This document shows positions 17,275 to 25,441 of a DNA stretch of 64,000 nucleotides, one piece after another (the stretch's first letter is position 1; every line of letters begins with the position of its first letter). The notes beneath the pieces are model-generated. The model made no database searches, had not been told where the DNA came from, and saw only the letters and a list, made by a program, of their open reading frames with translations. Position numbers and translations under genes: made by a program. Source of the DNA: Cupriavidus sp. WKF15 (lineage in GTDB: Bacteria > Pseudomonadota > Gammaproteobacteria > Burkholderiales > Burkholderiaceae); the NCBI RefSeq assembly GCF_029278605.1, contig NZ_CP119573.1, positions 1,798,001 through 1,862,000 on the forward strand, written 5' to 3'.

Positions 17275-18723
17275 CTACGGCCGAGCGCCGGCCACAGCGC
17301 CGGCCAGCCGGCCCAGCGTGGCCAGCGCGGTCTCGGCGCGCTTGTCCCACTCATGCCCGTAGTTGAGCCGGATGCAATGGCCGAAGCCATGCCGCGCCGA
17401 GAAGATCGGCCCCGGCGCAATGCTGATGCCGTGCGACAGCGCAAGCTGGTGCAGTGCCAGCGTGTCGGTGCCTTCGGGCAGTTCGATCCACAGGAAATAG
17501 CCGCCCGCGGGGCGCGTGGCGCGCGTGCCGGGCGGAAAGTGGCGTGCCACGGCCTGCGCCACCGCGTCCTGCCGCAGCATGAGCGCGTGCCGCAACTGGC
17601 GCAGGTGGCGGTCATAGCCACCTTTCTCGAGGTAGGCGGCAATGGCCGCCTGCGCGGGCGCGGAGCCGGCCAGCGTGGTGGTCAGCTTGAGCCGCGCGAC
17701 CTCGCGCGCGAAGCGGCCCGGCGCGGCCCAGCCCACGCGGTAGCCCGGTGCCAGGCATTTCGAGAATGACGAGCAGTGCATGACCAGGCCGGTCTTGTCG
17801 AACGCCTTGGCCGGTGTGGGGCGGCGCGTGCCGAAGTAGAGCTCGCCATAGACATCGTCTTCGATCAGCGGTACCTCATGGCGCGCGAGCAGTTCCACGA
17901 GCGCCTGCTTCTTGGCGTCGGGCATCAGCGAACCGAGCGGATTCTGGAAGTTGGTCATCAGCCAGCATGCCTTGGGGCGGTGCCGCTGCAGGGCCTGCTC
18001 CAGTGCGCCGAGCTCGATGCCCTCGCGCGGATGCGTGGGCACCTCGATCGCCGACAGGCCGCAGCGCTCCAGTGCCTGCAGTGCCGCGTAGAACGTGGGG
18101 CTTTCGATCACCACCGCATCCCCGGGCCGCGTGACGGCCATCAGGCACAGGTTCAGCGCCTCCAGCGCGCCGTTGGTGACGACGATCTCGTCGGCCTGCA
18201 CGGTCAGCCCGTCGGCCAGGTAGCGCAGCGCGATCTGGCGGCGCAGGCTCGCGTTGCCCGGCGTCAGGTCGTCCACACTGCTCCACGGGTCGAGCTTCTG
18301 CACGGTCGCCGCCATGGTCTTGGCCAGCCGCTGCAGCGGGAAGAGCAGGGGACTCGGGAAGGCCGAGCCGAACGGCACCACGTCGCGCCGCATGGTCGAT
18401 TCGAGCACCTTGAAGACCAGTTCGCTGACATCGACGGGGCCGGACTCCTCGGCCGGTGCCGACGGCGTCTCCGCTTCCGGCGCAAGCTGGCGCGAGCCCG
18501 TGGCGACGTAGTACCCCGAGCGCTCGCGCGCGCGGATCAGGCCGCGCGCCTCAAGCAGGTAATAGGCCTGGAACACGGTCGACTGGCTGACGCCGCGGCC
18601 CGCGCTGGCTTGGCGCACCGACGGCAGGCGGTCGCCCAGCCGCAGCACGCCGGCATGGATCGACTGGGCGATGTCCTCGGCCAGTTCTTCATAGCGTGTC
18701 ATCTGTCGCGTGCCGCCTGTCAT
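17275..18723 (-). CDS. MocR-type regulator (GntR HTH plus aminotransferase-like domain)
   Basis: A 482-aa regulator. An N-terminal GntR winged helix (SVRQASAGRGVSQSTVFQAY) is linked to a fold-type I PLP domain with TNFQNPLGSLMP and the PLP-binding Lys in HCSSFSKCLAPGYRVGW. Such proteins sense PLP-linked amino compounds and usually control a neighbouring gene. The start at 18723 is preceded by AAGGA with 9-bp spacing; other in-frame ATGs lie at 18750 and 18702. It diverges from the cbb3 oxidase operon and converges with the permease, so its target could be either. Confidence 0.9.
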   Translation of the reverse strand: MTGGTRQMTRYEELAEDIAQSIHAGVLRLGDRLPSVRQASAGRGVSQSTVFQAYYLLEARGLIRARERSGYYVATGSRQLAPEAETPSAPAEESGPVDVSELVFKVLESTMRRDVVPFGSAFPSPLLFPLQRLAKTMAATVQKLDPWSSVDDLTPGNASLRRQIALRYLADGLTVQADEIVVTNGALEALNLCLMAVTRPGDAVVIESPTFYAALQALERCGLSAIEVPTHPREGIELGALEQALQRHRPKACWLMTNFQNPLGSLMPDAKKQALVELLARHEVPLIEDDVYGELYFGTRRPTPAKAFDKTGLVMHCSSFSKCLAPGYRVGWAAPGRFAREVARLKLTTTLAGSAPAQAAIAAYLEKGGYDRHLRQLRHALMLRQDAVAQAVARHFPPGTRATRPAGGYFLWIELPEGTDTLALHQLALSHGISIAPGPIFSARHGFGHCIRLNYGHEWDKRAETALATLGRLAGAVAGARP

Positions 18724-18976
18724 CTGATCTTGTCCTTTTTGCGATTTCATCAACTGTAATGGATGAAAGGGGCAAGTACCAGATTGCACTTATCCTTTAA
18801 CAAGCCATTGGGCTGGAAAGGCGGGACTGCGACAAATGGTCGCGCTCTGGAAGGCACTGCTCTGGTCATTTCCGACTATTTTGCTTCTGTTGCACAGCTA
18901 GAGGCGCGTCTAGCATTGGCCGGCCAATTCCCGGAAGCGGGCCGCAACGGACCGCTCCTGTCTCGCCCCCAATGCC

Positions 18977-20569
18977 ATGGATCCCACCAGCCTGCTGCTG
19001 CTTACCTTCCTGCTGTCGATTGGCGGCCTGTTCGCCTTTATCTGGTCCCTGAGAAAGGGCCTGTTCGACCTGGAGTCGAGCGGTGCCCGGACCATCTTTG
19101 CCAGCGGCGAGGTCGGTCGGCCCGAAGACCCTTCCGGGTCGGCCGACACGGCCGCCCCGGATGCCGACCTCGCCGCGGAACTCGCGGCACGCGCCAGAGC
19201 CGACCGCTCCAGCGCCATGCCGGCCCTGATGCTGCTGAGCTGTGCCGTGGTCTGGCTGGTGGTGGCCTCGTTCGCCGGCCTGGTCAGCTCGCTCAAGCTG
19301 CATCTGCCCGACTTCCTGACTGCGCAGGCCTGGCAGTCATTCGGCCGCATGCGCGTGCTGCACCTGAATGCGGTGGCCTATGGCTGGGCGCCGATGGGCC
19401 TGCTGGGCCTGGCGATCTGGATGATGCCGCGCCTGTTGCGCACGCCGCTGAGCGGCGGCCGTTTCGCGCTGGTCGGCACGCTGATCTGGAACGCGGGGCT
19501 CGTGGCGGGCCTGGGCGCGATCGCCAGCGGCATCAATGCCGGCATGGAATGGCTCGAGATCCCCTGGCAGATCGGCCTGCTGTTCGCCGTGGGCGGCATG
19601 CTGATCGGCGTGCCGCTCGTGCTGATGCTGCAGCGCCGCCAGGTGCATCACCTCTACGTGTCGGTGTGGTACATGGGCGCGGCGCTGTTCTGGTTCCCGG
19701 TGCTCTACATCGTCGCCAAGGTGCCGGGCGTGCATTTCGGCGTGGAGCAGGCCACCATGAACTGGTGGTTCGGCCACAACGTGCTCGGGCTGTTCTACAC
19801 GCCGCTGTCGATTGCGGCCGTGTACTACTTCCTGCCCAAGGTCATCGGCAAGCCGGTGCAGTCGTACAACCTGTCGCTGCTCGGTTTCTGGACGCTGGCC
19901 TTCTTCTACGGGCAGGTCGGCGCGCACCACCTGATCGGCGGACCCATTCCCGGCTGGCTGATCACGCTTTCCATCGTGCAGAGCGTGATGATGATCATCC
20001 CCGTGGTGGCGTTCTCGGTGAACCAGCACCTGACGCTCAAGGGGCATTTCGGCGCGCTGAGGCATTCGCCGACGCTGCGCTTCATTGTGCTCGGCGCCAT
20101 CATGTACACGCTGGCCTCGGTGCAGGGCTCGTTCGAAGCGCTGCGCTCGCTCAACGCCATCACGCACTTCACGCATTTCACCGTGGCGCATGCGCACCTG
20201 GGCATGTACGGCTTTGTGTCGATGGTGATCTTCGGCGGCATCTACTTCGCCATGCCGCGCATTGTCGATGCGCCGTGGCCCAGGCCGGCCCTGATCTCCG
20301 TGCACTTCTGGCTGGTTGCGGGCGGGTTTGCCATCTACCTCGTGACGCTGACGATCGGCGGCGTGCTGCAAGGCCTGGCGCTGCTGGACCCGGCGCGGCC
20401 GTTCATGGAGTCGGTCGCGGTGACCTTGCCCTGGCTGCAAGGGCGCTCGATTGGCGGCGCGCTGATGACACTGGGCCACCTGGTGTTCGCCTGCCACTTC
20501 GCGCTGATGGCGTTCCGGCCGGCCACGCTGCGCCAGGGCGATCGCGTGGTTTCGGAATCCCTGGCCTGA
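18977..20569 (+). CDS. ccoN: cbb3-type cytochrome oxidase subunit I with N-terminal CcoS-like segment
   Basis: A 530-aa protein. Residues 1 to about 50 form a single helix and then LRKGLFDLESSGARTIF, closely matching the separate assembly protein CcoS (membrane helix followed by a GQFDDLE-type segment). A polar linker (about 50-80) leads into a twelve-helix haem-copper oxidase subunit I. Haem and CuB ligands are visible in RVLHLNAVAYGW, WWFGHNVLGLFY, GAHHLIGGPIPGW and HAHLGMYGFVSM. CcoN is the catalytic subunit of a high-affinity terminal oxidase. It heads an operon with ccoO, a cytochrome c, SCO and a membrane protein. No FNR-type TTGAT-N4-ATCAA site was seen upstream. Confidence 0.9.
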   Translation: MDPTSLLLLTFLLSIGGLFAFIWSLRKGLFDLESSGARTIFASGEVGRPEDPSGSADTAAPDADLAAELAARARADRSSAMPALMLLSCAVVWLVVASFAGLVSSLKLHLPDFLTAQAWQSFGRMRVLHLNAVAYGWAPMGLLGLAIWMMPRLLRTPLSGGRFALVGTLIWNAGLVAGLGAIASGINAGMEWLEIPWQIGLLFAVGGMLIGVPLVLMLQRRQVHHLYVSVWYMGAALFWFPVLYIVAKVPGVHFGVEQATMNWWFGHNVLGLFYTPLSIAAVYYFLPKVIGKPVQSYNLSLLGFWTLAFFYGQVGAHHLIGGPIPGWLITLSIVQSVMMIIPVVAFSVNQHLTLKGHFGALRHSPTLRFIVLGAIMYTLASVQGSFEALRSLNAITHFTHFTVAHAHLGMYGFVSMVIFGGIYFAMPRIVDAPWPRPALISVHFWLVAGGFAIYLVTLTIGGVLQGLALLDPARPFMESVAVTLPWLQGRSIGGALMTLGHLVFACHFALMAFRPATLRQGDRVVSESLA

Positions 20570-20582
20570 TTGAGCGACGACG

Positions 20583-21260
20583 ATGGAAAACGAACTGAAG
20601 CTCGTAGGCGGCGCCATGGTGACGCTATCGCTGGCGACCTGCGCGATGATCGTGGTGCCCTTCCTGCAACTGAAGGATGTGCCCGCGCCGAAGGAACTCG
20701 CGCCCTATACCAGCGCGCAGCTGCGTGGCCGGCAGGTCTACATGGCCAACGGCTGCATTGCCTGCCATACGCAGCAGCCCAGCTCCACGGGCGCCGGCAT
20801 TGCCGACGCGCAGCGCGGCTGGGGCCGGCCCTCGGTCGCGGCGGACTATCACTATGACGACCCGCCGCTGCTCGGCACCATGCGCACCGGGCCCGACCTG
20901 TTCAATATCGGCGTGCGTCAGCCCAGCGCCGACTGGCACCTAGGGCACCTGTACCAGCCGCGCGCGTATGTGCCGGGCAGCATCATGCCCGCCTATCCGT
21001 TCCTGTTCGAGGTGAAGGACAGCGACGCCGTCGGCAAGGACGATCGCGTGGTGTCGCTGCCGCCCGGTGCGGCACCGGCCGGCAAGGCCGTGGTCGCCAC
21101 GCCGCAGGCGCTGGACCTGGTTGCCTACCTGACCGGGCTGCGCCACACCTATCCCGTCCTGACCCCGACCGAGGCGAGCCTGGCCAAGGGCCTCGCGCTC
21201 GCCGCCAGCACCACGAAGAGCCATGCCCCAGATGAAGCCTCAAAGCAGCCACAAGACTGA
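20583..21260 (+). CDS. ccoO: cbb3-type cytochrome oxidase subunit II (CcoO), monohaem
   Basis: A 225-aa membrane-anchored cytochrome c subunit. An N-terminal helix (LVGGAMVTLSLATCAMIVV) precedes the haem c site NGCIACHTQQ and the GTMRTGPDLFNIGVRQP and HLYQPRAYVPGSIMPAYPF segments, the latter giving the axial Met. It hands electrons to CcoN. It starts 13 bp after ccoN and overlaps the downstream cytochrome gene by 38 bp. Confidence 0.92.
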   Translation: MENELKLVGGAMVTLSLATCAMIVVPFLQLKDVPAPKELAPYTSAQLRGRQVYMANGCIACHTQQPSSTGAGIADAQRGWGRPSVAADYHYDDPPLLGTMRTGPDLFNIGVRQPSADWHLGHLYQPRAYVPGSIMPAYPFLFEVKDSDAVGKDDRVVSLPPGAAPAGKAVVATPQALDLVAYLTGLRHTYPVLTPTEASLAKGLALAASTTKSHAPDEASKQPQD

Positions 21261-21822
21261 ACACGCCGACCCGCACGAGCAGCACAATCCGGTGCCGAAG
21301 ATCGTGCTGGGCCTGGTCGCCGGACTGGTAGTCTGGGCCGCCAGCTACATCTGGACCGAGCGTGCCGATGGACTTGCGCAGCTTGGCGACCGGCGCGACA
21401 CGCAGGTGCTGGCCCAGGGCGCTGCCGGTAGTGCGCGCGTGGCCGACGGCAAGCAGCTGTTCGCGGCGAACTGCCAGGCCTGCCACCAGGCCACGGGCCA
21501 GGGTCTGCCAGGCGTCTTCCCGCCGCTGGCGGGATCGCCGCTGGTGACGGGCGATCCGGTGGTGCTGTCGCAGATCGTGCTGCACGGGCTGACCGGGCCC
21601 ATCGAGATCCTCGGCGCGACCTATAACGGCGCGATGCCGGCCTTCGGCGAGCAACTGAGCGACACCGAACTGGCCGCGGTGCTCACGCATATCCGCAGCG
21701 CGTGGGGCAACCAGGCGCCCGCCATCGACGCCGTGGCCGTTGCCGCGGCCCGCAAGTGGAGCGCGTCGCGCAAGGACCCGTGGCATAGCGACGAACTGCA
21801 CAAGCTGGCCGGAGCCCAGTGA
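21223..21822 (+). CDS. Membrane-anchored monohaem cytochrome c in the cbb3 operon
   Basis: A 199-aa protein with a His-rich N-terminal cytoplasmic stretch, one membrane helix (IVLGLVAGLVVWAASYIW) and a single class I cytochrome c domain. The haem site is NCQACHQATGQGLPGVFPPL and the axial Met lies in NGAMPAFGEQLSDTEL. It occupies the place of CcoP, which normally has two haems. A second possible start is the ATG at 21232. The 38-bp overlap with ccoO indicates co-translation. Confidence 0.85.
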   Translation: MPQMKPQSSHKTEHADPHEQHNPVPKIVLGLVAGLVVWAASYIWTERADGLAQLGDRRDTQVLAQGAAGSARVADGKQLFAANCQACHQATGQGLPGVFPPLAGSPLVTGDPVVLSQIVLHGLTGPIEILGATYNGAMPAFGEQLSDTELAAVLTHIRSAWGNQAPAIDAVAVAAARKWSASRKDPWHSDELHKLAGAQ

Positions 21823-22448
21823 TGGCGGGCGGCTGGCGGGCCACCCTGGTTGCGACGGCCCTCGTCAGCGCGCTGGCACTCTTTGCCTTCGGCCATGCGA
21901 CGCGCGGCTTCCGCGTGGTGACGTCGGATGGCACCAGGCAATTTGACCTGGCGCGCGCGCCGCTTGCCCTGCCCGACATGGCACTGGCCGATGCTTCCGG
22001 GCGCCGCTTCCCCTTGCGCGAACCCGGCAATGCGCAACGGCAAACGCTGGTCACATTTCTCTACACACACTGCGTCACGGTCTGTCGCAGCAGCGCGTCC
22101 GGGCAGGCCTACCTGCAGGCCGAACTTATCGCGCGCGGCCTTACCGGGCACTACCGGTTGCTGGCTATCAGCTTCGATCCGGAACGTGACACCCCCGACG
22201 TACTCCGCGCTTATGCCCGCAAGCAAGGTGCCGACCCCGCCGTCTGGCGCATGGCTACGGTGGCGGATGCCGCCGACCTGCCGGCCCTCCTGAAGGCGTT
22301 TGGCATCGTCGTGCTGCCGGACGGCCGCGGCGACTACGTCCACAACGCCGCGTATTTCCTCATCGACGGTCAGAGCCGGCTGGCCCGTGCCTACGACATC
22401 GACCGGCCGGATGCCGTGCTGGCCGACATCGTCCATGCGCAGCGCTGA
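21822..22448 (+). CDS. SCO1/SenC-family copper chaperone
   Basis: A 208-aa thioredoxin-fold protein with an N-terminal membrane anchor (LVATALVSALALFAF). The copper-binding motif is LYTHCVTVCRSSA (Cys-x3-Cys), with the distal His in DYVHNAAYFLID. It probably delivers copper to the CuB site of the oxidase encoded upstream. The ATG at 21822 overlaps the cytochrome stop (TGATG). The segment LLAISFDPERDTPDVLRAY is diagnostic of the family. Confidence 0.9.
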   Translation: MAGGWRATLVATALVSALALFAFGHATRGFRVVTSDGTRQFDLARAPLALPDMALADASGRRFPLREPGNAQRQTLVTFLYTHCVTVCRSSASGQAYLQAELIARGLTGHYRLLAISFDPERDTPDVLRAYARKQGADPAVWRMATVADAADLPALLKAFGIVVLPDGRGDYVHNAAYFLIDGQSRLARAYDIDRPDAVLADIVHAQR

Positions 22449-23013
22449 GCGGCCCATTCTGGCCTGGCTGCCTGGCGCGGGACTGGCCGTGCTGGCGTTG
22501 CTGCGCGGGTGGCTGGAGGCCTCGATGGCCCGGCACATGGCGATCGAACTGCCATTGCTGCTGGGGATCGGCATTGCCGCGGCCACACTCCGAGGCAGGG
22601 ATACATCGGCCTTCCCCGGCTGGAACCGGCGCGGGCTGCCGGGGCTGGTAGCCGCCATGGCCATCGTCAGCTACTGGATGCTTCCGGTTGCGCTCGACCT
22701 GGCGGTGCTCGATGCGCGCTGGTCCGTCGCGAAGGTGACGAGCATGATCGTGGCCGGCGCCGTGCTGGGCGTGTCCTGGCCGCGTGCCGGGGTTGTGTTG
22801 CAGGCGTTCTTCGCGATCAACTGGAGCGCGATGACACTGGTGGCGGGCCTGCTCTACCAGGACGCGCCGCAACAGCTTTGCAGCGTGTACCTGGCCGACC
22901 AGCAGGGCGCGGCCGGACGCGCGCTGGTGCTCTATGCCGCAGTCGGGCTGGCGCTCTGGATGGTATCAGTGATGCGCAGGCTCGGCCGCGACGAGGCTGG
23001 CCTGCGGATCTGA
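22435..23013 (+). CDS. Hypothetical multi-pass membrane protein of the oxidase operon
   Basis: A 192-aa protein with five or six hydrophobic segments, including AWLPGAGLAVLALLRGWL, HMAIELPLLLGIGIAAA, VAAMAIVSYWMLPVALDLAV and RALVLYAAVGLALWMVSV. Its start overlaps the SCO gene by 14 bp, so it belongs to the operon. The SMARHMAIELPLLLGIG stretch is faintly reminiscent of CtaG-type oxidase assembly proteins, but this is weak. A role in assembly or as an extra oxidase subunit is inference from position. Confidence 0.65.
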   Translation: MRSAERPILAWLPGAGLAVLALLRGWLEASMARHMAIELPLLLGIGIAAATLRGRDTSAFPGWNRRGLPGLVAAMAIVSYWMLPVALDLAVLDARWSVAKVTSMIVAGAVLGVSWPRAGVVLQAFFAINWSAMTLVAGLLYQDAPQQLCSVYLADQQGAAGRALVLYAAVGLALWMVSVMRRLGRDEAGLRI

Positions 23014-23040
23014 GCGCCGTGCATCGGCCGCAGGCAGGCT

Positions 23041-24747
23041 TCAGGCGCGCGCGGCCTCCGCTTGCTGACGGCGCCGGGCGATCGTCGGGTTCTGGTAGAC
23101 CGCGGCCTTGAATGGATCGATGCCAACCCGCTCCACCACGTCGATGAAGCGTTCGGCTTCGCTGTCGCGCATGGCGAGGTAGCTCTTGATCAATTGCTCG
23201 ATTACCTCCGGAATCTCGTCCTGCGCGAACGACGGCCCGATGATGCGGCCGATCGCGGCCCCGGCCTGTCCGCCCTGGCGTCCGCCGATGGTGACCTGGT
23301 ACCACGCCTCGCCGGCCTTGTCGACGCCGAGGATGCCGATATGGCCGACGTGGTGGTGCCCGCATGAGTTGATGCAGCCGGAGATGTTCAGGTCCAGCTC
23401 GCCGATCTCGTAGAGATAGTCGAGGTCGTCGAAGCGCTGCTGGATCGCCTCGGCCAGCGGAATGGACACGGCATTGGCAAGCGAGCAGAAGTCGCCGCCC
23501 GGGCAGGCGATGATGTTGGTCAGCAGTCCGATATTGGGCGTGGCGAGGTTCCACGTCTGCAATTGCTGCCACAGTTCATGCAGGCGCGTACGGCGCACGT
23601 CGGCGATGATCAGGTTCTGTTCGTGCGAGACGCGCAGTTCGCCGGAGCCGTAGCGGTCCGCGAGGTCGGCCGCGGCTTCCATCTGGTCGGCGGTGATGTC
23701 GCCGGGCGGCGTGCCGGTTGCCTTCAGTGACACCGTGACGGCGGCGTAGCCAGGCACGCGGTGCCCATGCACGTTGCTGCGCAGCCAGCGCGCATAGCGC
23801 GGGTTGGCGGCGGCTAGTGCCGGGTTGGGGTCGTCGTCGTGCGCGGCGGAGGAGTCGTAGTCCGGCGTGGTGAAGCGCGTGGCGATGGCGCGCACGAACC
23901 CGGCATCGACGGTATCGGGGCCGCCGCGAATGGGCTGCCAGTGTTCGTCGACCTGTTGCGCGAAGACTTCCGGCGTAAGGTCCTTCACCAGGATCTTGAT
24001 GCGCGCCTTGTACTTGTTGTCGCGCCGGCCGTGCAGGTTATAGACGCGCAGGATGGCCTGCAGGTACGTCAGCAGGTCGGACCAGTGCACGAATTCGCCG
24101 ATCACCTTGCCGACCATCGGTGTGCGTCCCATGCCGCCGCCCACCCAGACGCGGAAGCCGGTCTCGCCGTCGCGCTCGACGGCCTGCAGGCCGATGTCGT
24201 GCACGCCCACCGCGGCGCGGTCCGTACGGGCGCCACTGACTGCGATCTTGAACTTGCGCGGCAGGAAGGCGAATTCCGGATGGAGCATGGACCACTGCCG
24301 GATGATCTCGCACCACACCAGCGGGTTCACCACCTCGTCCGGCGCAATGCCGGCGAAGTGATCGGTAGTGGTATTGCGGATGCAGTTGCCGCTGGTCTGG
24401 ATCGCGTGCATCTGCACCGTGGCCAGCTCGGCCAGGATGGCGGGCGCGTCTTCCAGGCGCGGCCAGTTGAACTGCATGTTCTGGCGCGTGCTGAAGTGGC
24501 CATAGCCGCGGTCCCAGCGCCGCGAGATCTCGGCAAGCTTGCGCAACTGCCGCGACACCAGCATGCCGTAAGGGATGGCGACGCGCAGCATCGGCGCATG
24601 GCGCTGGATATAGAGCCCGTTCTGCAGGCGCAGCACGCGGAACTCGTCTTCCGGAAGCTGTCCGTTCAGGAAGCGTGCGGTCTGGTCGGTGAACTGCGCA
24701 ACGCGCTCGTCGACCAGTTGCTGGTCGGTGGAGTCATAGAGGTACAT
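23041..24747 (-). CDS. Sirohaem-dependent sulfite/nitrite reductase (CysI/NirA-like)
   Basis: A 568-aa cytosolic enzyme of the sulfite/nitrite reductase hemoprotein family, performing six-electron reduction with coupled sirohaem and 4Fe-4S. Two ferredoxin-like halves are visible, with TSGNCIRNTTTDHFAG in the first repeat. The cluster ligands are IACPGGDFCSLANA (Cys-x5-Cys) and NISGCINSCGHHHVGHIG (Cys-x3-Cys). The start at 24747 gives MYLYDSTDQQLVDERV, the usual N-terminus. In many relatives it is followed by a DUF934 gene and cysH; here it stands alone and converges with the oxidase operon, so sulfite versus nitrite as substrate is open. Confidence 0.88.
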   Translation of the reverse strand: MYLYDSTDQQLVDERVAQFTDQTARFLNGQLPEDEFRVLRLQNGLYIQRHAPMLRVAIPYGMLVSRQLRKLAEISRRWDRGYGHFSTRQNMQFNWPRLEDAPAILAELATVQMHAIQTSGNCIRNTTTDHFAGIAPDEVVNPLVWCEIIRQWSMLHPEFAFLPRKFKIAVSGARTDRAAVGVHDIGLQAVERDGETGFRVWVGGGMGRTPMVGKVIGEFVHWSDLLTYLQAILRVYNLHGRRDNKYKARIKILVKDLTPEVFAQQVDEHWQPIRGGPDTVDAGFVRAIATRFTTPDYDSSAAHDDDPNPALAAANPRYARWLRSNVHGHRVPGYAAVTVSLKATGTPPGDITADQMEAAADLADRYGSGELRVSHEQNLIIADVRRTRLHELWQQLQTWNLATPNIGLLTNIIACPGGDFCSLANAVSIPLAEAIQQRFDDLDYLYEIGELDLNISGCINSCGHHHVGHIGILGVDKAGEAWYQVTIGGRQGGQAGAAIGRIIGPSFAQDEIPEVIEQLIKSYLAMRDSEAERFIDVVERVGIDPFKAAVYQNPTIARRRQQAEAARA

Positions 24748-24877
24748 GGGGCTGGTCTCGCATAGCTCTGGGGCCGGCCACGCCTTGCGGGCGTGGTCCA
24801 GGCTCAAGGCTAGCGATGGCCGCTTGCCGCGGACAGCAGCAGTCGAGTGCGAATTTTGCCGTAGCAGAGCGCCGGAC

Positions 24878-25441
24878 TCAGCCCCAGTGGCGCACGCGGC
24901 CGGTGTCCACGTGGACGAAATCCTCTTGCGCGTAGAAACCAACACCGCCCACACCCAGCGACATCGCGGCATCGCGCAGATCGGCCAGCGCCACGCCTGG
25001 CAGGCGGATGTCGATGGCCATGCCGTCCATGTGCAGGCTGTGCCTGGCCACGCCGCCGCCGCCCGTGCGGCGCAGGCGCGCATTGGTTACGGGGCTGCGA
25101 TATCCCGAGATCACCTGGAACGGCGATTCGCTGCCGAGCGTCTGTCGCAACGCGAACAGCAGGCCGAACAGTTGTGGATCGATCATGCCCACCTGGCCGG
25201 AATAATGGTCGCGCAGGAAGCGGTTGAGGGTGGTCTGTGCCTGCGGCAGCACCTGGTCGCCCAGCGCGTACACCAGCGAAAGGTGTTCGCCGGTATGCGT
25301 GTGATCGAACGACAGGCTGCGCGCGCCCGGCGCGTTGGCCAGCGCCAGTTGCGGCGAGAGCGCGGCCAGGCCGGCGCCGATGGCGAGTCCGCCGGTGTGT
25401 TGCAGGAAGCGGCGGCGTGCGGGATTGCTGGAATGTGTCAT
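24878..25441 (-). CDS. Tat-exported DUF882 (YcbK-like) peptidase M15-fold protein
   Basis: A 187-aa protein with a Tat signal (ARRRFLQHTGGLAIGAGLAA). It has a D-Ala-D-Ala-peptidase-like M15 domain with ISGYRSPVTNARL, HSLHMDGMAIDIRLPG holding the His and Asp metal ligands, and EDFVHVDTGRVRHWG with the last His. Its ATG overlaps the upstream L,D-transpeptidase stop by 4 bp. The same pairing of ldtD/ycbB with ycbK occurs in E. coli. It likely trims or binds peptidoglycan in the periplasm. Confidence 0.88.
   Translation of the reverse strand: MTHSSNPARRRFLQHTGGLAIGAGLAALSPQLALANAPGARSLSFDHTHTGEHLSLVYALGDQVLPQAQTTLNRFLRDHYSGQVGMIDPQLFGLLFALRQTLGSESPFQVISGYRSPVTNARLRRTGGGGVARHSLHMDGMAIDIRLPGVALADLRDAAMSLGVGGVGFYAQEDFVHVDTGRVRHWG

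Noticed and set aside
18724..18976. FNR/Anr box upstream of the cbb3 operon
   Set aside because: No TTGAT-N4-ATCAA-like site could be found by eye in the intergenic region.
18763..20598. Plus-strand frame overlapping ccoN in another phase
   Set aside because: Low-complexity Arg/Gly/Ala translation; the ccoN frame carries all haem and copper ligands.
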